Assembly (NCBI GenBank): GCA_016928305.1
Contig: JAFGKY010000052.1
Span: forward strand, 1-43,479
DNA: 43,479 nt
Direction: 5' to 3'
From: Bacteroidales bacterium
Lineage (GTDB): Bacteria; Bacteroidota; Bacteroidia; Bacteroidales; UBA10428
Below are positions 9,890 through 19,050 of this stretch, piece by piece. The notes under the pieces are model-generated. The model saw nothing but the letters and a program-made list of their open reading frames with translations, did no database searches and was not told the origin of the DNA. Both the position numbers and the translations under genes were made by a program. Every line of letters begins with the position of its first letter. Position 1 is the first letter of the stretch.

Positions 9890-9917
9890 GTAGAGACGCG
9901 ATTAATCGCGTCTCTAC
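9890..9917. repeat. Perfect 28-bp palindrome (dispersed-repeat type)
   Basis: Each arm is gtagagacgcgatt, with no spacer. Sequences of this GAGACGCG...CGCGTCTC type are, as I recall, widespread intergenic repeats in Bacteroidetes and cyanobacteria. It sits between the divergent peptidase genes at 8124-9803 and 10001-10702. Confidence 0.7.
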
Positions 9918-9969
9918 ATACCCCCCTGCCAATTTGACGCAGCAAACAAATCTGGTAAGGTATTTGTTA

Positions 9970-9977
9970 TATCTTTG
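9970..9977 (+). promoter_or_regulatory. -7 box TATCTTTG for the membrane zinc peptidase
   Basis: TATCTTTG is an exact TAnnTTTG match 23 bases before the ATG at 10001. I see no TTG at the expected -33 spacing, so the promoter is only half supported. Confidence 0.45.
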
Positions 9978-10000
9978 CCAATCAACTATATTTTACAACT

Positions 10001-10702
10001 ATGTACACGGGTCAATTGATTATTTTCGGGGTGTTTTTGCTGCTCAGCTGGCTTGTTGGGGCACAGCTGAAGGCCAGGTTTAAGAAATATTCACAGATTC
10101 CGGTCAACTATGGAGCAACGGGTAAGGATGTTGCCGAGAAGATGCTGCGTGATAACGACATTCATGATGTTAAAGTAATCTCCGTTCAGGGAGAACTCAC
10201 CGATCATTACAATCCTGTTAATAAAACCGTGAATTTAAGCCAGGCTGTATATTTCGGTAACAGCATCTCGGCTGCTGCAGTTGCAGCCCATGAATGCGGT
10301 CATGCCGTACAACACGATCAGGCCTATGCCCCGCTTAAGTTTCGGACTGCCCTTGTGCCTATTCAGAACATAAGCAGCAAAATTATGAATATCATTTTCA
10401 TTGCTATGTTTATCGGTGCCTTCGCATTTCAGAATCTGCTGAGCATTAATACTGCATTGATTATCATTATAGCCTGTTATGGTGTTTTTACACTGTTTGC
10501 CTTTGTTACTCTTCCGGTTGAGATCAACGCCAGCAAAAGAGCACTGGCATGGCTTACTAACAGTAATATTACGAGCAATCAGACACATGAACAGGCCAAA
10601 GATGCCTTAAAATGGGCGGCTTATACCTATGTTGTTGCTGCTTTATCCTCTCTGGCAATGCTCCTGTATTACCTGATGATTTTCGTTGGAAGAAGAGACT
10701 GA
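10001..10702 (+). CDS. Membrane zinc metallopeptidase (YugP / Peptidase_Zn family)
   Basis: This 233-residue integral membrane protein has the zinc-binding motif AAHECGHAVQH (H97, H101) after an N-terminal membrane helix. Further helices lie at about residues 125-150, 155-175 and 205-228. Length and order of parts match the neutral zinc metallopeptidase family typified by Bacillus YugP. The physiological substrate is unknown. A -7 box precedes it and an intrinsic terminator follows, so it is probably monocistronic. Confidence 0.92.
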   Translation: MYTGQLIIFGVFLLLSWLVGAQLKARFKKYSQIPVNYGATGKDVAEKMLRDNDIHDVKVISVQGELTDHYNPVNKTVNLSQAVYFGNSISAAAVAAHECGHAVQHDQAYAPLKFRTALVPIQNISSKIMNIIFIAMFIGAFAFQNLLSINTALIIIIACYGVFTLFAFVTLPVEINASKRALAWLTNSNITSNQTHEQAKDALKWAAYTYVVAALSSLAMLLYYLMIFVGRRD

Positions 10703-10720
10703 AAAAAAATATGGCTAATT

Positions 10721-10752
10721 GACCCTTGCTTTTGCCGGCAAGGGTTTTTATT
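10721..10752 (+). terminator. Intrinsic terminator after the zinc peptidase gene
   Basis: The stem acccttgc / gcaagggt closes over a short tttgccg-rich loop and is followed by a T-run. It lies about 20 bases after the stop codon at 10702. Confidence 0.85.
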
Positions 10753-10798
10753 TTTAAATTTCTTTGTATAATAATAACACCGCAAGGTATCCCGGAAT

Positions 10799-12682
10799 AT
10801 GAAGTTTAAGATCTTCCTGATCATCCTGTTAGTCACTTTGCTGCCTCGCTGTAATCAGCATAAAGATATCCCTTCAAGGTATGAAAAATCAGAATATTAT
10901 ATTCCAATGCGCGATGGCACCAGGCTTTTTACAGCAGTCTTTACACCAAAGAATCAAAAGATCGCATATCCCATCATGTTGATGCGGACACCCTATGGAG
11001 TCCAACCTTATGGGGCAGACAATTTTCCGGCTACACTCGGTCCATCAGCATATTTTGCCGAAGAGGGTTTTATATTTGTTTACCAGGATGTGCGGGGCAG
11101 ATTCATGTCGGAAGGAAAATTCATTAATATGTATCCTCACATACCCGTTAAAAAAGATTCTCTGGATGTTGACAACAGCACGGATACCTATGATACCGTT
11201 GAATGGCTGCTGAAAAATATTCCGAATAACAATGGGAAAGTGGGACTTTGGGGTATATCCTACCCCGGCTTTTATGTTTCAACCGGAATCATTGATGCAC
11301 ATCCCGCCATTGTCTGCGCAAGTCCACAGGCACCTATCGCCGACTGGTTTATTGGCGATGATATGCACCATAACGGTGCATTGGCTTTATCCATGTCCTT
11401 TAGCTTTTTTGAAGTGTTTGGTCAGGAACGGGATAGTCTGACAACTGAATGGCCCGTCATAAAGCAATACCCTTCACGCGACGGGTATAATTTCTTCCTG
11501 AGCATTGACAGGCTTTCTGATATCAACGATCGTTATTTTGATGACAAAGTTCCTTTCTGGGACAGTATAATTCAACACGGAAATTATGACACCTTCTGGG
11601 AAAAGCGTAATACCTTGCCGGCACTTTGCCCGGTAAAACCTGCCGTATTAACAATCTGTGGGTGGTTTGATGCGGAGGATCTGTACGGCAGCATCAATAC
11701 CTATAAAACGTTAGAGAAAAATGCCTCCGGAGGGATCAATCTCTTTGTTGCCGGGCCATGGATTCATGGAGGTTGGGCAAGAACGAAAGGCGACAGCCTG
11801 GGGCCGATAAGTTTTGAGAGTCCAACCGCAACCTATTACCAAAAAGAAATTGAATTGCCCTTTTTCAATTATTTTCTGAAAGGCAAAGGAGATTCAAATT
11901 TTCCGGAAGCCATTGTATTTGAAACCGGGAGCAATACCTGGAGAAAGTATGATCAATGGCCTCCGGCAAACTGCATGAAGAAGCCATTGTTTCTTCATCC
12001 TGATTATTCCCTTTCCTTCTCTGCGCCTGACGATAAATCCAATACCAGCCATGCCTTCGTATCTGATCCCCTGAATCCCATACCTTATACCGCTGTTTTT
12101 CATGGGTCAAATACATTTTACAACAAGGAATATATGGTGGAAGACCAGCGGTTTGCCGCAGGCCGCCCCGATGTACTTGAATACCGGAGTGCCATGCTTG
12201 ATAGTGACATTACCTTTGCAGGACCTGTTGAAGCTGAGCTTTTTGTTTCCACCACAGGTACGGATGCCGACTGGGTGGTTAAAGTCATTGATGTTTTTCC
12301 CGATACTGTCTTACCTGATAACCGCGATGCCCGGAAAACCTGTATGGCAGGTTATCAGATGCTGGTGCGGGGCGAGATTATGCGGGGAAAATACCGTAAC
12401 AATTATGCTTCACCCGAACCTTTTAAACCCGGGGAAATTACCAGGGTAGCATTCCAGCTGCAGGATATCAATCATACTTTCAAAAAGGGCCATTGCATTA
12501 TGATACAGGTACAAAGTTCCTGGTTCCCATTGTTTGATCGAAACCCTCAGCAATTCATGGATATCTATTCAGCTGTACCGGATGATTTTAAAAAAGAAAC
12601 ACATCGTATCTATTGCAGCCGGCAATTTCCCTCTAATATCAAAGCAAATATCCTATCGTATGTTCCGCAGGGAATACCCTGA
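10799..12682 (+). CDS. CocE/NonD family alpha/beta hydrolase (X-Pro dipeptidyl-peptidase S15-like)
   Basis: This 627-residue protein has an N-terminal hydrophobic stretch ending in a cysteine (C18), suggesting export and perhaps lipidation, though the lipobox LPRC is weak. The catalytic serine lies in GISYPGF (S154) and a later GPWIHGGW supplies the expected histidine. The C-terminal third (from about residue 410) is the jelly-roll domain of X-Pro dipeptidyl-peptidases and cocaine esterases. The substrate could be a peptide or an ester. The gene ends inside the last 30 bases of the converging glycerate kinase gene. Confidence 0.88.
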   Translation: MKFKIFLIILLVTLLPRCNQHKDIPSRYEKSEYYIPMRDGTRLFTAVFTPKNQKIAYPIMLMRTPYGVQPYGADNFPATLGPSAYFAEEGFIFVYQDVRGRFMSEGKFINMYPHIPVKKDSLDVDNSTDTYDTVEWLLKNIPNNNGKVGLWGISYPGFYVSTGIIDAHPAIVCASPQAPIADWFIGDDMHHNGALALSMSFSFFEVFGQERDSLTTEWPVIKQYPSRDGYNFFLSIDRLSDINDRYFDDKVPFWDSIIQHGNYDTFWEKRNTLPALCPVKPAVLTICGWFDAEDLYGSINTYKTLEKNASGGINLFVAGPWIHGGWARTKGDSLGPISFESPTATYYQKEIELPFFNYFLKGKGDSNFPEAIVFETGSNTWRKYDQWPPANCMKKPLFLHPDYSLSFSAPDDKSNTSHAFVSDPLNPIPYTAVFHGSNTFYNKEYMVEDQRFAAGRPDVLEYRSAMLDSDITFAGPVEAELFVSTTGTDADWVVKVIDVFPDTVLPDNRDARKTCMAGYQMLVRGEIMRGKYRNNYASPEPFKPGEITRVAFQLQDINHTFKKGHCIMIQVQSSWFPLFDRNPQQFMDIYSAVPDDFKKETHRIYCSRQFPSNIKANILSYVPQGIP

Positions 12683-13804
12683 TTGCAATAGCCGAAGTAT
12701 TCTTTCGCTTGTATCTTCAATCAGGTCCCCGGCATTTTTCATGGCACTGAGGAGGTCCATGGGTTTGTCGGTTACAGGAACAATGCATTGAAATCCTTTT
12801 TTATATAAAATTTCATAACCCTTCTCCAGTGTACCTCCTATAGCAATAACAGATTTACCATGTTTCTTGGCAGACATTGCAACACCGTAAGGTGTTTTTC
12901 CATACTGTGTCTGAAAATCTATTTTACCCTCACCCGTTATGACCAGATCAGCCCATTTGATCCACTGCTCGAGATGCGTGACTTCCTTGACAAGTTCAAA
13001 ACCCGGTTTAATTTCCGCGTTGGCAAAGGCCAATAATCCGGCACTCAAACCACCGGCAGCACCACTTCCGGGAATATGCTCAATATCTTTCCCGGTAATC
13101 TGCCGTATCAGGCTGGCATAATAACGTAAATTGCTGTCGAGTTTTTTAATCATGGCTGCATCAGCTCCTTTTTGCGGACCAAAAACTGTTGATGCACCCT
13201 TCTTCCCAGTTAACGGATTCGTAACATCACAAGCCACAAATATTTTACATGCCGGAATGCGTTTGTCCAATCCGGAGATATCAATATCTGCAATATTACC
13301 CAGAGAACCACCTCCCGGGGCAATTTCCTGTCCGTCCTTATCAAAAAATTTTATCCCCAGTGCCTTCGCTGCTCCCAAACCACCATCATTGGTTGCACTG
13401 CCACCCACACCTACAAATATTTTCCGGCATCCCTGATCGAGGGCATATTCAATAAGTTCCCCGGTGCCATACGTAGTAGTAATCCATGGATTTCTCTCTG
13501 AAGCTTTCAGCAATGCCAGTCCCGAAGCAGCTGCCATCTCTATTACGGCTGTTTTACCATCTCCAAGAATACCAAAAAAGGAATCCGTCATTCGCAACAA
13601 AGGATCGTTGACCCTGACCTTTACAATTCTGCCCCCGGTTGCATCTACCAGTGAAGACACCGTACCCTCACCACCATCAGCCAATGGTATGATTTTAATA
13701 TGGGCAGAAGAGATAATCCGTTGTATTCCTGCAGCTATATGTTCAGCCACCTGTTTTGCCGATAGACACTCTTTAAAGGAATCGGGACAAATTAATATCC
13801 GCAT
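12653..13804 (-). CDS. glxK: Glycerate kinase (GlxK/GarK family)
   Basis: This 383-residue cytosolic enzyme phosphorylates glycerate with ATP, normally to 2-phosphoglycerate in this family. Visible marks are the N-terminal MRILICPDSFKECLSA, IIPLADGGEGT, the glycine-rich GVGGSATNDGGLGAAKALG, and ITGEGKIDFQTQYGKTPYGVA. The start at 13804 is preferred to 13822 because MRILICPDSFK is the usual family N-terminus. The gene overlaps the 3' end of the CocE-like gene by 30 bases in convergent orientation. The GH13_18 phosphorylase about 1 kb away could release glycerate, which would give this kinase a substrate. Confidence 0.93.
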   Translation of the reverse strand: MRILICPDSFKECLSAKQVAEHIAAGIQRIISSAHIKIIPLADGGEGTVSSLVDATGGRIVKVRVNDPLLRMTDSFFGILGDGKTAVIEMAAASGLALLKASERNPWITTTYGTGELIEYALDQGCRKIFVGVGGSATNDGGLGAAKALGIKFFDKDGQEIAPGGGSLGNIADIDISGLDKRIPACKIFVACDVTNPLTGKKGASTVFGPQKGADAAMIKKLDSNLRYYASLIRQITGKDIEHIPGSGAAGGLSAGLLAFANAEIKPGFELVKEVTHLEQWIKWADLVITGEGKIDFQTQYGKTPYGVAMSAKKHGKSVIAIGGTLEKGYEILYKKGFQCIVPVTDKPMDLLSAMKNAGDLIEDTSERILRLLQSGYSLRNIR

Positions 13805-13833
13805 AGTTAAAAATGCATTCATGTTAATTCAAC

Positions 13834-13921
13834 TTTGACAAATTTGAAATTGAATGATTTTTCAGCTTTCTCCCTTTAGGGATCAGGGTAAAAACAAGTT
13901 GATTTTTCAATTTGTCAAAGT
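13834..13921. repeat. Inverted repeat with a CCCTTTAGGG core
   Basis: ctttgacaaatt (about 13,832-13,845) returns inverted as aatttgtcaaag (about 13,910-13,921). Between them lie gatttttcagc, the palindrome ccctttaggg and atcagggtaaa. The same inner words recur at 43,414-43,462, so this is probably one copy of a dispersed repeat. Confidence 0.5.
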
Positions 13922-14059
13922 AGAATTAAAATTATAATTTATTTTTGACCGGTAAATACGCATGTTTAAAATCATCGTTCCCTGATGATGCAAATCACTT
14001 GAAATTGGGCTAACCCACTGCCATAACATCCGTAAACCTAACCAGATAAAATTAAACAT

Positions 14060-14563
14060 ATGAAACGTCTAATACTTTTAATATTATTTATTCTTTCAGT
14101 CTCAACTTCGGGATTCTCTCAAATCAGTAACGCACAGGCCATGTTTTTATACAATTTTTCACGACTTATTAAGTGGCCGGAAACAAGCAGCCAGGGTGAT
14201 TTTATTTTTGGTGTCCTTGGAAATCAGGAAGTATATAATAATCTTGTTACCCTTACCAGCGGTAAGAAAGTCGGGACACAACCTATTGTTGTTAAATTCT
14301 TCAGAGATCCCCGTGAGATAACCACTTGTCATGTTATTTTTGTTGCCAACAATAAAATTTCGCTCTTTAATGAAGTATTGAGCAAGGTGCAGAACAAATC
14401 GAGCCTGATTGTAACTGAAAAACAAGGGATGCTCAATGCAGGTTCAACCATTGATTTTGTCATTGCAGAAAACAGACTGCGTTATATGCTAAGCGAAGAA
14501 AATGCCAGGAAAAATAACCTGGTGCTGAGCAGAAACCTGCAGGATATGGCAATGACAAATTAA
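14060..14563 (+). CDS. YfiR-like (DUF4154) secreted protein
   Basis: This 167-residue protein has a clear signal peptide (MKRLILLILFILSVSTSGFS) and a DUF4154/YfiR domain, seen in AMFLYNFSRLIKWPE near the mature N-terminus and in the C-terminal DFVIAENRLRYMLSEENA...NLVLSRNL. In Pseudomonas, YfiR is a periplasmic repressor of the diguanylate cyclase YfiN. In Bacteroidetes the domain often stands alone or beside sensor kinases, and no such partner is present here. The role is therefore undefined. Confidence 0.87.
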   Translation: MKRLILLILFILSVSTSGFSQISNAQAMFLYNFSRLIKWPETSSQGDFIFGVLGNQEVYNNLVTLTSGKKVGTQPIVVKFFRDPREITTCHVIFVANNKISLFNEVLSKVQNKSSLIVTEKQGMLNAGSTIDFVIAENRLRYMLSEENARKNNLVLSRNLQDMAMTN

Positions 14564-14646
14564 TTTCCATTTGTATATATCGGATCCGCCCGTCTGGTTA
14601 TTGGTAGTATGGAACGTTGGACGTGCGGATTTTTTTTTGACCTTTC

Positions 14647-16371
14647 TCACCTGCCCTTTGATTTTAACCATAACGCCTGGTAGGGATTAACCGTTAATCT
14701 GTTGTCCTTTAAGACAATCTCTTTGTCTCCGATTAAATCAACAAATATCTCATTTCCGTCGGTAAAAGTGCTCCACTGAAAATCTGCTGATTTCCCGGAT
14801 ATGTTGTAAATGCAAATTATTGTTTCCCCGTTTTCCCTGCTGCAACGTGTCAATGCAACAAATGAACTGTCAGCGGGTATGATCTCCTGCCGGCTATTGG
14901 GATGAAAAGCTGCTTCCTTTTTGCGTATGGCTATGATCCTTTTCAGCTCCTCAAATACATAACGGTTCACCGTATTGCTGTTAAACAATTCAGCTATTTC
15001 CTCTGCTGTATATTTCTTCCGGTTTATCGATCGTAATCGGCTGGTAAGGTTTAAGCCTTCATAATCATTGGCGGTCGCCAGCAGGCTGTGTATATAAAAA
15101 GCCGGTATGCCTTTCAATCCCAGCATGATCATCTGGCTGCATAAAAATCTTTCTTTCTGCAGGTCATCTGCACCACAGGATGTACCTTTCAGGGCATCAA
15201 AATATGTGATATTGATCTCATAAACACTCTCACTGCCATCGGCATTGCGTTTAAGACTTAACCTGCCCCCGAATTGTTGCATGCTCTCCAACATACTGCT
15301 AATCTCACCTGCCGGGAGCAGTCCTTCCAGTGGTCTTACCCCGATGCCGTCATGAGAGGCCGTGAAATTCAAAAAAGTACAGGTTCTCCCGGGCTCAGGC
15401 AGCGTTTCAATCCAATTCAACAGGTATGCGGCATTACCCGAATAAAGTGCATGCAAAAGCAAGGGTGGAAGACTGAACTGATAGACCATATGGGCTTCAT
15501 CACCGGCACCAAAATAACTCAGGTTTTCCCGGTTGGGGACATTGGTTTCTGTCAGCAAAAGGAATCCCGGATTAACGGCTGTACCGATCGTGCGCAATAA
15601 TTTAACAACCTCATGTGTTTCCGGTAAATGCAGGCACGATGTCCCTGCCTTTTTCCAGAGGAATGCAATCGCATCAAGCCTGATGATCCGGATCCCCTGC
15701 TCGAGGTAATGAAGCATAATCCGTATCATTTCAACAAGTAGGGCAGGATTGCTGAAGTTGAGATCCACCTGGTCATCGCTGAAGGTTGTCCATATATGCT
15801 TATCCCCTGCGACTGTGGCAAAGCGGGTAAGGACAGGAGTGCTTCTCGGACGGACAACAGATGACAGGTCGGTTTCCGGATCAACGGATATGAAATAATC
15901 TTTCCCCGGCTCAACATCCTCCAGGTAGTTCTTAAACCATGGATGGTGCTGTGAAACATGATTGATCACAAGGTCGGCCATAACATCGTAGTCCTTTGCA
16001 ATGAACCCGATATCGTTCCAATCGCCCAGGTCGGGATTAACATTCATGTAATCCATGACCGAAAAGCCGTCATCCGAAGAAAACGGAAAGAACGGCAGAA
16101 TATGAATGCAGGTAACTGAGGAACCAATATATTCCTTAAGAAAGCCATGCAATGCCTTTAACGGTTTTGTTTCTGCCGAAAGAACCGAGTCTCCGTAAGC
16201 GATCAGTATGATGTCGTTGGAAGACCACAAAGCTTCCTCAAAGACTTTAACCGGACCGGCGTGGTTAATCATCTCATAGATTTCATTCACCACGGCCTCC
16301 GAAAAGTCAACCCCGTATATCTTCTGCACGTGACCGGCAATTTTATTGGCTAATTTATCCGACAGAAACAC
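14647..16371 (-). CDS. GH13_18 sugar phosphorylase (sucrose/glucosylglycerate phosphorylase-like)
   Basis: This 574-residue protein has a GH13 barrel of the sucrose phosphorylase subfamily. The N-terminal half shows LIAYGDSVL...LPFFPFSSDDGFSVMDY, the catalytic aspartate is D233 in RIIRLDAIAF, the acid/base glutamate is E275 in LLTETNVPN, and the transition-state aspartate is in FTASHDGIGVRPLEG. Subfamily members use phosphate to split sucrose, sucrose 6-phosphate, glucosylglycerate or glucosylglycerol, giving glucose 1-phosphate. Nearby GT4, HAD and glycerate kinase genes favour glucosylglycerate or a similar solute, which is an inference from context. It is the last gene of a minus-strand cluster, set apart from the GT gene by 306 bases of repeats. 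Confidence 0.87.
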   Translation of the reverse strand: MFLSDKLANKIAGHVQKIYGVDFSEAVVNEIYEMINHAGPVKVFEEALWSSNDIILIAYGDSVLSAETKPLKALHGFLKEYIGSSVTCIHILPFFPFSSDDGFSVMDYMNVNPDLGDWNDIGFIAKDYDVMADLVINHVSQHHPWFKNYLEDVEPGKDYFISVDPETDLSSVVRPRSTPVLTRFATVAGDKHIWTTFSDDQVDLNFSNPALLVEMIRIMLHYLEQGIRIIRLDAIAFLWKKAGTSCLHLPETHEVVKLLRTIGTAVNPGFLLLTETNVPNRENLSYFGAGDEAHMVYQFSLPPLLLHALYSGNAAYLLNWIETLPEPGRTCTFLNFTASHDGIGVRPLEGLLPAGEISSMLESMQQFGGRLSLKRNADGSESVYEINITYFDALKGTSCGADDLQKERFLCSQMIMLGLKGIPAFYIHSLLATANDYEGLNLTSRLRSINRKKYTAEEIAELFNSNTVNRYVFEELKRIIAIRKKEAAFHPNSRQEIIPADSSFVALTRCSRENGETIICIYNISGKSADFQWSTFTDGNEIFVDLIGDKEIVLKDNRLTVNPYQALWLKSKGR

Positions 16372-16677
16372 TAATTTATTTATTGATTTGTTGATTTATT
16401 GATTTGTTGATTGATGGTTTACGGTTCACGGTTCACAGTTCACAGAAAACTTGCCTGACGGCTTTGCTCCGCTGAAGCTACGCGAAAGCGAAGCAGGCAG
16501 GTTGGTTGATTTATTGTTTTGTTGATTGATGGTTCACGGTTCATGCAAAATCTGTAAACCTCAACCGTAATATTGATTACAGATTGTCTTTTCTTCAACT
16601 TGTTACTCGTCACTCGTCACTTTTACCCACCGTATCCCGATTCTATCGGGAGAAGGTGGGCGTCACTTGTCACTTTC
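16372..16677. repeat. Intergenic region of degenerate direct repeats
   Basis: The words gatttattg.tttgttgattgatggtt and acggttcacggttca occur twice (about 16,393-16,440 and 16,508-16,545). They are interspersed with tandem ggttcac units. An imperfect hairpin runs from about 16,453 to 16,501, and the words cccgat/atcggg form a small stem inside cccacc/ggtggg near 16,626-16,660. No gene is apparent. It separates the GH13_18 gene from the upstream GT gene. Confidence 0.65.
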
Positions 16678-18129
16678 TTACCTCAGGCTTTTTGTGAACA
16701 TATTAATAATAAGCGGTTCCAGTTTTTTGGCAATGATTTTATGTCCGAGCTCATTATCCAGTATGGTAAGATTATGTTTTACCATTGCATTGCGTTCTAC
16801 CGGGTCATTAATAATGCTGTAAGCCTTCTCAACCAGATCAACGGTAAGCATTGCATCATCAATATAAGGCAGATCAAATCCATACGGTTCTATATCCGTT
16901 TTATACACGTCATACCGGTTAATCAATACAGGTATCCCTGCTGACATCATTTCCAGCAGATTGTTACCGAATCCCTCCACCTCGCTGAAATAAGTTCCGA
17001 TACCACCCAGTGAAGCAATGATGGACGGTATTTCATAAAAGTTATAATACTTTTTATCCACGATGATGTCCCGATGCGATAATATGCGGTCTTCTCCGAA
17101 TATCATGAATACATTTGACCGGGGATAAGCCTCCTTTTTTATCAGAAAATAGTCGGTAAGAAATTCTTTATATTTGAATTGCTCATCACCCGAATGTCCA
17201 CTGACCAGCAGGATGATACATTTCCTTTGGCTATCCTGCAAAAACCGTTTCTCGAGCTCAAAGGAAAAATCAATGGCTATTTCTATTTTTTTCCGCGGAA
17301 CAATACGTGTATGCTGTAACAGGAACAATGTATCATCGAGTGTGAAATTTGAGGACTCCGTTATTTCAGTTACACCAATATCCTTCAGAAAACTCTGGTT
17401 GTAATTATCGAGCGGAGGACGGACAGAAACGGGACTGTTCCAGTCGTATTCTTTCCAATTCCAGTTAATGCTGCATGTGTTGGGAATCAACACGGCCCGG
17501 TCCCGGAAAAATGTGTCTTCAACGTGACTGTTATAGGTTTTGAATAATCTACGGGCCAATTCCACCTGAGCTTTGTTAATAAAAACAATACCATCAACAT
17601 AAGTTCCCGGAAGATATTTCAGGTATTTACGTATAACCGGATTCGGATTGCCGAATTGTTCCCTTTCAAAATAGGAATCGTGCCACCAAACAAGGATTTT
17701 AGGCCATACAATGCCGTTTTTCCGGTTTTCCTCGAAATAATAGCCCAGTCCGACAGCTGTAATAAAATTAAACGGATATGAGGTATTATGCGCTATAAGT
17801 AGATCGATTGAGTACTTCCGGACAAATTCTGCAATGATATCCTTTACCCGCAAGGCATTTTCATGAATCATGTTGTCAAGCCATTCGGGTGCTTCCTGTG
17901 AAAAATACCGGATAATTGCTTTATGGATTTCATTCTTATGCCAGAATATCTCATCGGTTTCAGCATTAAAACGGGGTGATGTATGGGCGGCAAGAAAAAA
18001 AATATTTCCAAGCCTGACACTCAGGTCGCTTACCATGGAGCGAACCGTTTGGTCAATCACAATGGAAACACCATCATTCTTCCCAATCAGGGAATGCATT
18101 ATGCCGATATTAAAATGCGATATTTCCAT
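16678..18129 (-). CDS. GT4-like glycosyltransferase
   Basis: This 483-residue protein has the GT-B fold signature of the GT4 family: a C-terminal EVEGFGNNLLEMMSAGIPVLI with the paired glutamates that bind the nucleotide sugar, and a mid-protein RIVPRKKIEIAI segment. No signal peptide or membrane segment is visible. The start lies directly against the stop of the HAD gene, so the two are translated in tandem. The donor and acceptor cannot be read from sequence. With the HAD phosphatase and second GT4 enzyme it likely builds a small glycoside that the GH13_18 enzyme can later break down. Confidence 0.8.
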   Translation of the reverse strand: MEISHFNIGIMHSLIGKNDGVSIVIDQTVRSMVSDLSVRLGNIFFLAAHTSPRFNAETDEIFWHKNEIHKAIIRYFSQEAPEWLDNMIHENALRVKDIIAEFVRKYSIDLLIAHNTSYPFNFITAVGLGYYFEENRKNGIVWPKILVWWHDSYFEREQFGNPNPVIRKYLKYLPGTYVDGIVFINKAQVELARRLFKTYNSHVEDTFFRDRAVLIPNTCSINWNWKEYDWNSPVSVRPPLDNYNQSFLKDIGVTEITESSNFTLDDTLFLLQHTRIVPRKKIEIAIDFSFELEKRFLQDSQRKCIILLVSGHSGDEQFKYKEFLTDYFLIKKEAYPRSNVFMIFGEDRILSHRDIIVDKKYYNFYEIPSIIASLGGIGTYFSEVEGFGNNLLEMMSAGIPVLINRYDVYKTDIEPYGFDLPYIDDAMLTVDLVEKAYSIINDPVERNAMVKHNLTILDNELGHKIIAKKLEPLIINMFTKSLR

Positions 18130-19050
18130 TCAATTATTCAGTGTCAGAAGCTGCCGTAAGTCTGTAATGATATAGTCCGGCTTTGTATTGCGCACCCGTT
18201 CAATTTCTTCTCTTAGTTTCAGTGATTTACGGTCGCCGGCGAACAAGGCAGTGCGGAAACCTGTGATTTGTCCGGCATACACATCCTTTTGCATATCGTT
18301 ACCGATGAACAGCACATCATCCGGGTGCAGTCCATGTTTTTTTTCTAAGGCCTCAGCAAGTATCTGAAACAGGAACTGATCCGGTTTTGATCGTTTATAT
18401 TTATAGGAGAAAATAGTCAGGTCGGGATCAAAAAAGTCCACATGATCTTCCTCGGTGAAACGGCCCGAAAGAAAATAATTCAGGACCACCGGTGTATAAA
18501 ACTGCGCATTGGATACAATTCCGAGGGGAATAATACGGTGCGACAACTCCCGGATTACCTCCGTCATCCCGGGCATCGGATAAAGCGGATTACTGAGTAT
18601 TTCAAAGATAAAAGTCATGCATTTGATGCACATGTCATTATCCAGCTGAATTCTGCCCCTTGAATGATTGCGATGGAGAATGCTTTCCCAAATGTGCTGT
18701 ATATCAATCTCAGGATAAGGTCTTTCGATTGTCCGGTGCCGTTTATGAAAATCCCGGATCGCTCTTACAAACTCATCCAGCATTTCATCGAGTGTCTTCT
18801 TCTGGTATTTGGCATCACCCCTGATAACAATATTTGAATATTTCATTGCCTTCCTCAGGTTTTCGGAGGAGATCACTGATTCATCAATGTCTCCGGAATC
18901 CGATATCAACAGGGTTCCATAAACATCAAATACAAATGCTCTCAGCTTATGACGCCTGCTAAGGTCGGGATCAATGCCGGCAGGAACAGGAGTCAAAGGT
19001 TCAAGTTGTGCCAGAAAGCTTTTTATATATTCCATGTAATTGTTGTCCAT
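18130..19050 (-). CDS. HAD-superfamily phosphatase-like protein
   Basis: This protein of about 306 residues has the HAD motif I AFVFDVYGTLLIS, motif II in PLGIVSNAQ, a lysine in the YKRSKPDQFLFQ region and motif IV FIGNDMQKDVYAG. A cap of about 120 residues lies between motifs I and II. It most likely dephosphorylates a sugar or glycoside phosphate. The start is uncertain: ATG at 19050 is taken here, while 19074 and 19035 are alternatives, and all overlap the 3' end of the upstream GT gene at 19001. The overlap, and the GT stop-start contact downstream, indicate one operon. Confidence 0.8.
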   Translation of the reverse strand: MDNNYMEYIKSFLAQLEPLTPVPAGIDPDLSRRHKLRAFVFDVYGTLLISDSGDIDESVISSENLRKAMKYSNIVIRGDAKYQKKTLDEMLDEFVRAIRDFHKRHRTIERPYPEIDIQHIWESILHRNHSRGRIQLDNDMCIKCMTFIFEILSNPLYPMPGMTEVIRELSHRIIPLGIVSNAQFYTPVVLNYFLSGRFTEEDHVDFFDPDLTIFSYKYKRSKPDQFLFQILAEALEKKHGLHPDDVLFIGNDMQKDVYAGQITGFRTALFAGDRKSLKLREEIERVRNTKPDYIITDLRQLLTLNN

